From an uncultured Roseburia sp. (GTDB lineage Bacteria; Bacillota; Clostridia; Lachnospirales; Lachnospiraceae), in NCBI GenBank assembly GCA_905206195.1, contig CAJLGN010000092.1:1-6193 (forward strand): a stretch of DNA of 6,193 nucleotides. Reading direction: 5' to 3'. Below are positions 1-6,149 of the stretch, piece after piece. The translations under genes and the position numbers were made by a program. How positions within the stretch are numbered: the stretch's first letter is position 1; each line of letters opens with the position of its first letter. The notes under the pieces are model-generated. The model saw nothing but the letters and a program-made list of their open reading frames with translations. It did not search any database and had not been told where the DNA came from.

Positions 1-272
1 AGATTATCGAAAAACAAATCGTCGTGATCGCTCTCCTCCACATATCTTGAGCTCTCTTCTGCGTCCAGCTCCTGTTCCAACTGACGCATAAAATCATCCT
101 CATTCCCCTCGGAGGAAAGTTCCTGTTCAAAGGAGTGCAAAAAAGCATCTTCCGACTCTGTGTCCACCTCCATCCCCTGCATCGGGTCGTGCATTTCCCC
201 AAGAGTCTTTCCCTGCTCTCTCTCCCCCAGCAAACCTAATAATCCATCCAGATAATCTTCTTCCCTGCTCAT
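1..272 (-). CDS. Acidic protein of unknown function, N-terminal part (runs off left edge)
   Basis: I do not recognise this gene. An open frame starts at ATG 270-272, preceded by a good ribosome binding site (GGAGG at 279-283, 6-base spacer), and stays open for 90 codons to the window edge, so the C-terminus is missing. The visible part begins MSREEDYLDGLLGLLGERE and is very rich in Glu and Asp, with few basic residues, no signal peptide and no membrane segment, so it is probably cytoplasmic. It contains an imperfect internal repeat: FLHSFEQEL at residues 44-52 and FMRQLEQEL at 61-69, 17 residues apart, which suggests short amphipathic helices in a disordered acidic chain. It follows cheV by 72 bases on the same strand with only a hairpin between, so it is probably co-transcribed with cheV. 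Acidic proteins of this general look occur in Lachnospiraceae as unnamed hypotheticals (my recollection, not checked). Confidence 0.75.
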   Translation of the reverse strand, partial: MSREEDYLDGLLGLLGEREQGKTLGEMHDPMQGMEVDTESEDAFLHSFEQELSSEGNEDDFMRQLEQELDAEESSRYVEESDHDDLFFDN

Positions 273-302
273 CTGATACCTCCACTAACCTATAACTTAA
301 TT

Positions 303-330
303 GGGGGATGTGATGATGCATCACACCCCC
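303..330 (-). terminator. Intergenic GC-capped hairpin between cheV and the acidic gene (possible weak terminator or RNA processing element)
   Basis: GGGGG (303-307) pairs with CCCCC (326-330), and TGTGATG (309-315) pairs with CATCACA (319-325). This gives a 12-bp stem with one bulged A (308) and a three-base loop. It sits 14 bases after the cheV stop codon. On the minus strand the stem is followed by AATTAAGTTAT rather than a run of T, so it is not a classic intrinsic terminator. It may attenuate transcription, stabilise the cheV mRNA 3' end or mark a processing site. The pairing is plain in the sequence; the function is inference. Confidence 0.4.
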
Positions 331-344
331 GTTTCGCTTCAATC

Positions 345-1253
345 TCAATCAAAACTCATATCGATCAAATTATCAATCGCCTCAACAAGATTGCCGATTT
401 CAGGTTTTGTTAACTGGGCATCCGCTCCAAGCCGTTCTCCCTTCACTCTCATCTCCTCATTGACGAGAGAGGAGAAAATGATGAGCGGGATATTCTTCAT
501 GGTGTCGTTCGTCTTCACCAGCTTGGTAAGACGATGCCCGTCCATGAGCGGCATCTCAATATCCGTGATAATGCAGTGAACCTTGTCCCGGACGTTGCCC
601 TGCCTGTCATACTCTAACAGCTTGTCCCACGCTTCCTGGCCGTTCATGGTGACAATCAGATTTGTGTAGCCCGCCGTTCTCAGGCAGTCTGTGATGAGTT
701 TGCTCAAAAGAGGAGAGTCCTCCGCGATCAGAATCGGGGAGTCACACCTCTCGCGATCCGTCATATATTCCAGATCGGATACCTTCAGACCTGTCTCAGG
801 GCTGATGTCTGTCACAATCTTCTCAAAATCAAGGATAATGATCAACTTCTCCGCCATCTTGATCACACCGGTGGACGCACTGTTCTGCTCCGTGTTGATT
901 GTGGAGTCCGGCTTAATGATAGACTCCCAGGATACGCGGTGGATTCCAAGCACCTCATCCACGTGGAACGCGATATTTAACTTGTTAAAGTTCGTGATAA
1001 TGAACAGTCCATTACTGTCGGAATCCTCAGGCATTGCAAGACATCTCTTGAGATTTACCACAGTGATCATCCTGTCTCGCGGCATGAAGATACCCTCGAT
1101 GGAAGGGTGTGCATTCGGCACCGGAGTGACCGGCTGATAAGTCAAAATCTCTCTGATCTTCGCTACATTGATGCCGTAGTGGTTATGTCCCAGCGTAAAT
1201 TCCAGGATTTCCAGCTCATTGGTTCCTGATTCCAAAAGAATATTTGTATCCAT
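345..1253 (-). CDS. cheV: Chemotaxis coupling protein CheV (CheW-like domain plus response-regulator receiver)
   Basis: The 302-residue product has the family's usual length and order. A CheW-like SH3-type domain spans roughly residues 14-148 (including YGINVAKIREIL, PNAHPSIEGIF and the R-MITVVNL strand), and a receiver domain spans roughly 172-298. The receiver keeps the acidic pair E178-D179, the phosphoacceptor D231 in IITDIEMPLMDG, the S261/S262 switch position and K283 in LTKP. CheV links methyl-accepting chemoreceptors to the CheA kinase at the cytoplasmic receptor array, and phosphorylation of its receiver is tied to adaptation (family knowledge). The start is ATG 1251-1253 with AGGAGG at 1264-1269. 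The gene has its own extended -10 promoter just upstream. No cheA, cheW or receptor gene is in the window, so this is a stand-alone coupling gene. All catalytic residues look intact. Confidence 0.95.
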   Translation of the reverse strand: MDTNILLESGTNELEILEFTLGHNHYGINVAKIREILTYQPVTPVPNAHPSIEGIFMPRDRMITVVNLKRCLAMPEDSDSNGLFIITNFNKLNIAFHVDEVLGIHRVSWESIIKPDSTINTEQNSASTGVIKMAEKLIIILDFEKIVTDISPETGLKVSDLEYMTDRERCDSPILIAEDSPLLSKLITDCLRTAGYTNLIVTMNGQEAWDKLLEYDRQGNVRDKVHCIITDIEMPLMDGHRLTKLVKTNDTMKNIPLIIFSSLVNEEMRVKGERLGADAQLTKPEIGNLVEAIDNLIDMSFD

Positions 1254-1308
1254 TACTATCTCTCCTCCTGCGTATCCGTATCATGCATCTCCCAAAATAC
1301 TTTCTGTC

Positions 1309-1317
1309 ATTATATCA
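1309..1317 (-). promoter_or_regulatory. Extended -10 promoter of cheV
   Basis: The minus strand reads TGATATAAT, a perfect TATAAT hexamer (1309-1314) with the TGn extension, in the gap between the lipoprotein gene and cheV. No good -35 hexamer lies 16-18 bases upstream, as is common for extended -10 promoters read by the housekeeping sigma factor. The expected start is near 1302, giving a leader of about 50 bases before the cheV ATG. It does not resemble the flagellar sigma-28 consensus. Confidence 0.65.
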
Positions 1318-1352
1318 CAACAGTGCCTGAAATGCATTATTTTTCATCTATC

Positions 1353-2078
1353 TCATAAAATAATTTGATAATTATTTCCCGCAAGCTCCACGAAAAGCTC
1401 CAGCTGATCTGCGCTCATCACCGTATCCGGCACCTGGAACAACAACACGGTCTCCCGCGTCTCCCCAGCGCCGATCGTTCCCTCAAGCGCGGAAAAATCT
1501 CCCGACAACACCGTGATTTCTGCAGTGCTCATCGTCTGGCCATTCACGACGGCTGTAAATTTGGGAGTTCTCGTGAGATAATCAATCGGAACCTCCGTCT
1601 GCCCCGCATTGGTGATATCAATTCCCAGTATCAGATAAACCTTCCCCGCATCCGGGTACATGGCATAATAGTTCTCCTCCATATAGCTGTCAGAAATACG
1701 GCTTCCCACATAGCTGACCGTGAGTCCTTCCGCCCCAAATAAGTCCCCGAGCGTTGCGGTCAATTCTGCGACCGGAAGTTGCGCGCTGCCGTCCGCGCCC
1801 TCCACTCCGCTGAAAGATTCTGTTGACTGCATATCCTCCTGCGGCGTCTCTGTCTGCGCAGGCAGCTCCTCCGCCTCCTCAGTGATCTCCGCTTCCTGCG
1901 CGACGTGCATAAGCCCTTCCCGCTGGTAGGTGTTATACTTTGACACTACATGAGAAGCATAATTCACGATTACCGCTTCCTCTTTGTCATTCAGCTCATA
2001 CGGCGCTTCCCCGCATCCCCCGAGCAATATCACAGCCATGAGTGCTGCCGCTGTCATCTGTACTTTCGATTTTCTCAT
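1353..2078 (-). CDS. Secreted lipoprotein with a DUF4352-like C-terminal domain
   Basis: The predicted product is 241 residues. Residues 1-22 form a lipoprotein signal: basic start MRKSKVQ, hydrophobic core, and lipobox L19-G20-G21-C22, so Cys22 should be lipidated and the protein anchored on the outer face of the membrane. A short helical stretch (about 27-58) is followed by a Glu/Gln/Thr-rich linker (about 62-104) and a beta-rich domain (about 113-241) containing KVYLILGIDITNAGQTEVPI, the pattern of DUF4352-type immunoglobulin-like domains. I chose ATG 2076-2078 because GAGGG (2084-2088) lies 5 bases upstream. An in-frame GTG at 2088-2090 would add four residues but has no clear ribosome binding site. 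It has its own promoter and lies downstream of a two-component pair, so it could be a target or accessory of that system (inference). Function unknown. Confidence 0.85.
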   Translation of the reverse strand: MRKSKVQMTAAALMAVILLGGCGEAPYELNDKEEAVIVNYASHVVSKYNTYQREGLMHVAQEAEITEEAEELPAQTETPQEDMQSTESFSGVEGADGSAQLPVAELTATLGDLFGAEGLTVSYVGSRISDSYMEENYYAMYPDAGKVYLILGIDITNAGQTEVPIDYLTRTPKFTAVVNGQTMSTAEITVLSGDFSALEGTIGAGETRETVLLFQVPDTVMSADQLELFVELAGNNYQIIL

Positions 2079-2117
2079 ACGATCCCTCACAAATTGTCCA
2101 TAAATTAATTTATATCC

Positions 2118-2146
2118 ATGTTAGCATCCCCGGCAAAATATGGCAA
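2118..2146 (-). promoter_or_regulatory. Sigma-A-type promoter of the lipoprotein gene
   Basis: On the minus strand a -35 hexamer TTGCCA (2141-2146, five of six to consensus) is separated by 17 bases from the -10 hexamer TAACAT (2118-2123), which carries a TGC extension. Transcription should start near 2111, about 33 bases before the ATG at 2078. The -35 element is one half of a TTGCC direct repeat with a 10-base period (2132-2136 and 2142-2146), which may be chance. Confidence 0.65.
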
Positions 2147-2212
2147 CAGAAAAATTCTCTCCACTCAATTTTATCTTTCATTTTCTCCGACTGACGCCCA
2201 TCTGAAAAGAAA

Positions 2213-3793
2213 TCAGACTGCGATATCGCTACCCGTGTCCAGCTCAAACCAAAATTCTACACCATTTTCGCAGTTTTGTACTCCGCAATCCCGATGAAAA
2301 GATTCCATGATTGCCCGCACGATGGAGAGCCCGATACCACTTCCCCCATATTCTCTGGTTCTGGCTTTGTCCACTTTGTAGAACTTCTGCCATATCTTGT
2401 CGATGTCCGCCTCCGGAATCTGCTGCCCCGTGTTAAACACACACACTCGGATAAGACTGTCTCTGCGCTCGTACCGGACGGCAATCTGACCGCCCGCCTG
2501 CCCCGCATTCGGCGCTGTAGGGACCACTACTCCCCTCGCGTGGTGGATCGCGTTGCTCAGATAATTCGTCAGAACTTCTTCCACCATAAATTCATCCGCC
2601 CACACATAGACCGGATCATCGGGACATTCTGCGACCACGATCTGTTTTTGTTGTAGCAAAATCTCTACCGAATGCAGCACTCCCTGTATCAGCTCCGTCA
2701 AGTTAAACCGCTCCATCGTCACCGTCTCGCTCCCGGACTCAAGCTGGTTTAAGGTGAGAAGCTTCTTCACCATCCGGTTCATTTTGGCGGCCTCATCCAT
2801 AATCACTTCACAGTAAAAGTCGCGGCTCTCCGCGTCCTCGTTGATGCACTCCTTAAGTCCCTCCGCGTAACCGGAAATCAGTGCCAGAGGCGTCTTCAGC
2901 TCGTGCGAGACATTGGAGAGAAACTCTCGCCGCATCTCGTCGATCTGCGTTTTTTTCTCAATATCGATCAAAAGCTGGTTATTGGCACTTTTAAGCTCCG
3001 AAATTGTCCGCTCTAGGGTCAGCGACATCTCGTTCATATGCTCCCCCAGCTCATCGATCTCATTGTTCTTCGCCCCTCGCGCGCGATACTTCGCCTCGAA
3101 ATCCAACTCTGTCATGCGCTTGGAGAGATCGGTCAGCTCCACGATCGGATGCGTGATCCTTCTGGATACGAAGACTGTGATGACGGCGCTCACCACCAGC
3201 GCCATCATGCCAATGTAGCCAAGAAATTGGTTGGAAATCTTGACGCTCTCGCGGATGCTCTCAAGGGCCGAGCGCATCAGCACCATATTCCCGTTGGAGA
3301 GCGTCCCGTAGAGCACCAGATACTCCGAATCGAGGCGCTTGTCCGTCTGCCGCTGAATGACATAGCGATCCGCCTGCTTTAAAACCGTAACTTCCTTCTC
3401 CCGCTCTCCAAAAATGATATCCCAAAACTCGGTGAGCATTCGCTGTGGGTCGTTGACTGAGGAGCGCACAATCGTCCAATCTGAATCCATCACCATGACG
3501 GTGACATTGCCGTTGGCACAGAAATTGTCAAAGGTCACGTCGAACGCCTTATCCCCCAGCACTCCCGCCTCCGCAGCACCATCGATTGTCCCAAACCCCG
3601 ACAACAGCATATTCTGCTTATTCATAACGTAATAGCGCTCTAAAAAGACCGTGTTCAAAAGCCAGCAGAGCATCACGGTTCCCGCCACCAGCCCCAGTAT
3701 GATGACCGCCATCCCTCTGGTCAACGAACCTTTTTTTGATTTTTGAACAATTAACTGAATTTTATTCCTCATTTTCATCCTTGTCAATAGCAT
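2213..3793 (-). CDS. Membrane sensor histidine kinase (HAMP, HisKA, HATPase_c)
   Basis: The 526-residue kinase has a basic cytoplasmic N-terminus, a first membrane helix (about 28-50), an extracellular sensor region of about 138 residues (52-189), a second helix (about 190-210), HAMP (about 211-263), a coiled linker, HisKA with phosphoacceptor H297 in SHELKTP, and an ATPase domain. The N box has N414 in YLSNAIHHA, the F box is FYKVDKARTR (471-480) and the G2 box is GGSGIGLSIV (483-492). The G1 box reads FNTGQQIP, with Asn454 where Asp is usual. It starts 10 bases after the regulator's stop codon, so the two form one transcription unit and a cognate pair. The start is uncertain: ATG 3793 has GGGG 5 bases upstream, while an in-frame ATG at 3772 (residue 8) has AAGGA 5 bases upstream. 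Domain structure does not change. The sensed signal cannot be told from the sequence. Confidence 0.95.
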   Translation of the reverse strand: MLLTRMKMRNKIQLIVQKSKKGSLTRGMAVIILGLVAGTVMLCWLLNTVFLERYYVMNKQNMLLSGFGTIDGAAEAGVLGDKAFDVTFDNFCANGNVTVMVMDSDWTIVRSSVNDPQRMLTEFWDIIFGEREKEVTVLKQADRYVIQRQTDKRLDSEYLVLYGTLSNGNMVLMRSALESIRESVKISNQFLGYIGMMALVVSAVITVFVSRRITHPIVELTDLSKRMTELDFEAKYRARGAKNNEIDELGEHMNEMSLTLERTISELKSANNQLLIDIEKKTQIDEMRREFLSNVSHELKTPLALISGYAEGLKECINEDAESRDFYCEVIMDEAAKMNRMVKKLLTLNQLESGSETVTMERFNLTELIQGVLHSVEILLQQKQIVVAECPDDPVYVWADEFMVEEVLTNYLSNAIHHARGVVVPTAPNAGQAGGQIAVRYERRDSLIRVCVFNTGQQIPEADIDKIWQKFYKVDKARTREYGGSGIGLSIVRAIMESFHRDCGVQNCENGVEFWFELDTGSDIAV

Positions 3794-3803
3794 GGCATCC
3801 CCG

Positions 3804-4490
3804 CTACGCCCCGCTCACCTCGAATTTATAGCCCATTCCCCAAATGGTTTTGATGTACTCCCCTTTTTTTCCGATCTTTGCGCGAAGCTTCTTCACATGC
3901 GTGTCAATCGTTCTGGCATCGCCAAAATAATCATAATTCCAGACGTGATTGAGGATTTTTTCCCGCGAGAGCGCAAGCCCCTGATTCTCGATGAAATATG
4001 CCAACAACTCAAATTCCTTGTAGCTTAAATCCACCCCATCTCCATCCACTGTCACCATGTGTGCAGCCTTGTCTATGACGATTCCTCCCGCCTGCAAAAG
4101 CTTTCCCTCCTCCGCGATCCTTCCGCTTCTGCGCAGAATTGCCTCAACCCGCGCCATCAGGATTTTCGGGGAAAACGGCTTCGCAATGTACTCGTCCACC
4201 CCCAGCTGAAAGCCATTTAACTCGTCGCTCTCCTCCCCTTTTGCAGTGAGCATGATAATCGGCACAGTGGAATGCTCCCGGATCTCCTGGCACACTGCAA
4301 ACCCATCTCTTTTTGGCATCATAACATCCAAAAGGATGAGCGCGATGTCCTTCTCCCCATAAAAAGTATCGAGCGCTGCCTCGCCGTCCTCCGCCTCAAG
4401 CACCTCATACCCCTGGCGTACCAGAAAGTCCCGCACAAGCTTGCGCATCCTGCTCTCATCATCCACCACCAGAATCTTAATCGTCTCCAC
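3804..4490 (-). CDS. OmpR/PhoB-family response regulator
   Basis: The 228-residue product is normal in length for a DNA-binding regulator of this family. The receiver domain (about 3-118) has the acidic pair D10-D11, phosphoacceptor D55 in LLDVMMP, T82, Y101 and K104 in AKPF. The winged-helix effector (about 127-226) includes LSYKEFELLAYF, the recognition-helix region DARTIDTHVKKLRAKI and the wing GMGYKFEV. I start it at GTG 4488-4490, preceded by AGGAGG (4498-4503) with a 7-base spacer. A longer open frame extends to 4643, but its extra residues precede the receiver fold and overlap the upstream gene, so they are unlikely to be translated. It is paired with the kinase immediately downstream. 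A direct repeat in its own promoter suggests autoregulation. Confidence 0.95.
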   Translation of the reverse strand: METIKILVVDDESRMRKLVRDFLVRQGYEVLEAEDGEAALDTFYGEKDIALILLDVMMPKRDGFAVCQEIREHSTVPIIMLTAKGEESDELNGFQLGVDEYIAKPFSPKILMARVEAILRRSGRIAEEGKLLQAGGIVIDKAAHMVTVDGDGVDLSYKEFELLAYFIENQGLALSREKILNHVWNYDYFGDARTIDTHVKKLRAKIGKKGEYIKTIWGMGYKFEVSGA

Positions 4491-4529
4491 ACTTTCCCCT
4501 CCTGCCGTCAAAACTTTTTTCTTTCCTCC

Positions 4530-4538
4530 AGTATAGCA
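4530..4538 (-). promoter_or_regulatory. Extended -10 promoter of the response regulator/kinase operon
   Basis: The minus strand reads TGCTATACT: a -10 hexamer TATACT (4530-4535, five of six) with the TGn extension. No recognisable -35 hexamer lies at the proper distance; that region is occupied by a direct repeat, fitting an activator-assisted promoter. The start should be near 4523, about 33 bases before the GTG at 4490. Confidence 0.6.
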
Positions 4539-4543
4539 GACAG

Positions 4544-4562
4544 CTATGAAAAATCTGTGAAA
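4544..4562 (-). promoter_or_regulatory. Direct repeat with 11-base period, candidate operator for the OmpR-type regulator
   Basis: On the minus strand TTTCACAG (4555-4562) and TTTCATAG (4544-4551) match at seven of eight bases and are offset by exactly 11 bases, about one helical turn. They lie just upstream of the extended -10 element, roughly positions -21 to -39. OmpR/PhoB-family regulators commonly bind such tandem half-sites near the -35 region (for example the 11-base-period sites of Bacillus PhoP and WalR). Binding by the gene's own product is inference. Confidence 0.45.
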
Positions 4563-4567
4563 CACCT

Positions 4568-5155
4568 CTACTCTTGAGAAATTCCAAGAGAGCGCTCCAT
4601 CTCCTTTACCGCCGTTTCTCGCTCCGTCAGCTCCTGCTCCCACGACGCATATTTATCAATCAGCCTCGTCTCATAATTTAAGATCGTCGTGCTGTTCGCC
4701 GTGGCCGTGATCACAAACATCGCCACGACGCAGACCGCCAGAATCCCGGCGAAAAATGTTGCGAGACGGCAGCGCTGCTTATAGTCAATATTGACTGCCC
4801 CCGCTGCCTGTCCCCGCTGCTTTTTCCCAGCGGTCCGCCGCACCTCCCGGATCGCTGCCACAAGCGCCGGGTGCTGAACCGGAATCGGAAGAATATCCTC
4901 CTGACGGATAAAGGGAATCGACCGCAGATAGTCCTGCAAATCCTTCAGGTAAGAAAATCCGACCGCCGTCTCGAACAGATTCTGTCGTATCATCTTGTTA
5001 TAAATCGAGAGCACCATATTGGGATCGTCCATGTTCGTTCTCTGCCTGATGTACCGAACCCCCTCCGCCTCCTTTCTGGCCTGCTCGGCCTCCGCCTGAT
5101 TGGTAAACACAAATCCTTCTATGATCACACTGTAACCCTTTTTATTCTCCGACAT
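4568..5155 (-). CDS. Single-pass membrane protein of unknown function, coupled to the diguanylate cyclase gene
   Basis: I do not recognise a named family. The 195-residue protein has no signal peptide. A soluble N-terminal region (about 1-95) opens with a strand-like GYSVIIEGFVF, then a Glu/Ala-rich helix and the segment LFETAVGFSYLKDLQDYL, compatible with a small alpha/beta fold. A basic stretch follows (about 103-130: REVRR, GKKQRG, YKQRCR), then one hydrophobic helix (about 131-153) and a charged C-terminal tail (160-192) likely to form a coiled coil. By the positive-inside rule the N-terminus is probably cytoplasmic and the coiled coil external. Its ATG (5153-5155) lies inside the last codons of the cyclase gene, a 14-base overlap, with GAGG about 11 bases upstream, implying translational coupling. 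No PilZ-type RxxxR motif is visible, so it is not an obvious c-di-GMP receptor. It may localise or modulate the cyclase (inference). Confidence 0.85.
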   Translation of the reverse strand: MSENKKGYSVIIEGFVFTNQAEAEQARKEAEGVRYIRQRTNMDDPNMVLSIYNKMIRQNLFETAVGFSYLKDLQDYLRSIPFIRQEDILPIPVQHPALVAAIREVRRTAGKKQRGQAAGAVNIDYKQRCRLATFFAGILAVCVVAMFVITATANSTTILNYETRLIDKYASWEQELTERETAVKEMERSLGISQE

Positions 5156-6149
5156 ACTTTAATATTCCTCTTTTGATCTCAAAAAATGTAACCCTGTTCT
5201 TTCCGTATTCTTTCGCTTTCATCAGCGCCTCATCCGCACACGCAAACATGGTATTGTAGGATGCGTTAATTCCACGATTATAGGAGACGCCGATGCTTAT
5301 GGTATTGTGTACATCCCCATTTCTCCCAAAGCCTATCCCGCCAAACTCCTCTCGAAACCTCTCGATACAGGCTTCCAGCCCTTCCATGTCCTTGATATCA
5401 CGGACAAATACGACAAATTCATCCCCACCAAATCTCCCGCAGAGATCTTCCGAAAACCTTTCCTTCGTGGCAGTCGCCAGCTTCACGATCACCTCATCTC
5501 CCATGAGGTGTCCAAATCGATCATTGACCAGCTTAAAATCATCGATATCAATCACAATCAGTGCATCCATGACATCGCGATTCCGATCGCACAGATAGCG
5601 CTCCACCTCATACTGAAAAGTATCTTTGTTGAAAAGTCCCGTGGCGAGATCACGCTTGCTTCGGAACTCAAACTCTCTCCGCTGCTGTTCAATCTCCTGT
5701 AGGCTTTTAATATTGTTGAGGTTCTTCCGCTTGAACTCGCGCAGCACATGCTGGTACTCCTCATGCAGCTCCAGATAATGCAGGCAGGCCCTTCGATAAT
5801 GTGCCTCATCGCTGTATGTCTTCTGATACTGTACCTCCATCTCCTCCATCACCATCCGCAGACGCAAAAATTCTGTGGTGCCAAGCTTTTCTATGAGGAT
5901 GTCCAAAAACTGTCTCGCCTGTAACTTTCTTCCCGTACTCATGAGAAATTCGCAGAACTCCACATAAAAGTCGATCTGCTCCAGATAGTTCGCATCCCCT
6001 GCCAAAAACTGCCGGATTTCCTCCACATACGCCTCCACGCGATCCTCGGCGCCAAAACGCGCCTCCATCCACACCTCCAGAATGCACTTTGGAAGCAGTT
6101 TCTCGCCGTGGGCGACCACCTGATCATAGGTATCAATCTCGCGCCTCAT
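5142..6149 (-). CDS. Soluble diguanylate cyclase with helical (TPR-like) N-terminal domain
   Basis: The 335-residue protein has an all-helical N-terminal region (about 1-120) that looks like TPR-type helical repeats, a charged coiled-coil linker (about 123-166) and a C-terminal GGDEF domain (about 167-325) that condenses two GTP into cyclic di-GMP. The active site is intact: GGDEF at 241-245, metal ligand D201 in VIDIDDFK, substrate residues N209 and D218, and the domain's entry motif RDLATGLFNKDTF. The usual inhibitory RxxD motif five residues before GGDEF reads F232-S-E-D235, so the I-site arginine is missing at the normal register. No membrane helix is present, so the enzyme is cytoplasmic and the N-terminus probably senses or docks to a protein. 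The start is ATG 6147-6149, with an in-frame stop 15 bases upstream and a weak ribosome binding site (AGGA at a long spacing). The gene is followed by an overlapping membrane-protein gene. Confidence 0.92.
   Translation of the reverse strand: MRREIDTYDQVVAHGEKLLPKCILEVWMEARFGAEDRVEAYVEEIRQFLAGDANYLEQIDFYVEFCEFLMSTGRKLQARQFLDILIEKLGTTEFLRLRMVMEEMEVQYQKTYSDEAHYRRACLHYLELHEEYQHVLREFKRKNLNNIKSLQEIEQQRREFEFRSKRDLATGLFNKDTFQYEVERYLCDRNRDVMDALIVIDIDDFKLVNDRFGHLMGDEVIVKLATATKERFSEDLCGRFGGDEFVVFVRDIKDMEGLEACIERFREEFGGIGFGRNGDVHNTISIGVSYNRGINASYNTMFACADEALMKAKEYGKNRVTFFEIKRGILKYVGE

Noticed and set aside
691..1137. A 148-codon plus-strand open frame inside cheV
   Set aside because: It lies wholly antisense to a clearly conserved gene, and its translation shows no recognisable domain; shadow frame.
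1339..1347. ATTTTTCAT near the cheV promoter, resembling part of the regulator's direct repeat
   Set aside because: It is a single AT-rich copy in the opposite orientation, without the 11-base partner.
1358..1377. Perfect AT-only inverted repeat (8-bp arms, 4-base loop) at the lipoprotein stop codon
   Set aside because: It contains no GC pair and no following T-tract, so it is too unstable for a terminator, and such repeats are common by chance in AT-rich sequence.
2201..2217. TCTGA/TCAGA hairpin across the kinase stop codon as a terminator
   Set aside because: The stem is five base pairs with a seven-base loop and is not followed by a T-run on the minus strand.
2220..2229. Palindrome GCGATATCGC
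   Set aside because: It is inside the last codons of the kinase gene, is short, and has no second copy nearby; likely chance.
4571..4590. Hairpin CTCTTG/CAAGAG at the end of the membrane-protein gene as a terminator
   Set aside because: The stem is only six base pairs, lies before the stop codon, and the nearest T-run is about 20 bases further on.
4491..4643. A 51-residue N-terminal extension of the response regulator
   Set aside because: The extension overlaps the upstream coding sequence and its promoter region, precedes the receiver fold, and is bypassed by a strong ribosome binding site before GTG 4490.
5307..5702. A 131-codon plus-strand open frame inside the cyclase gene
   Set aside because: It is antisense to the conserved GGDEF domain, and its composition mirrors that gene; shadow frame.
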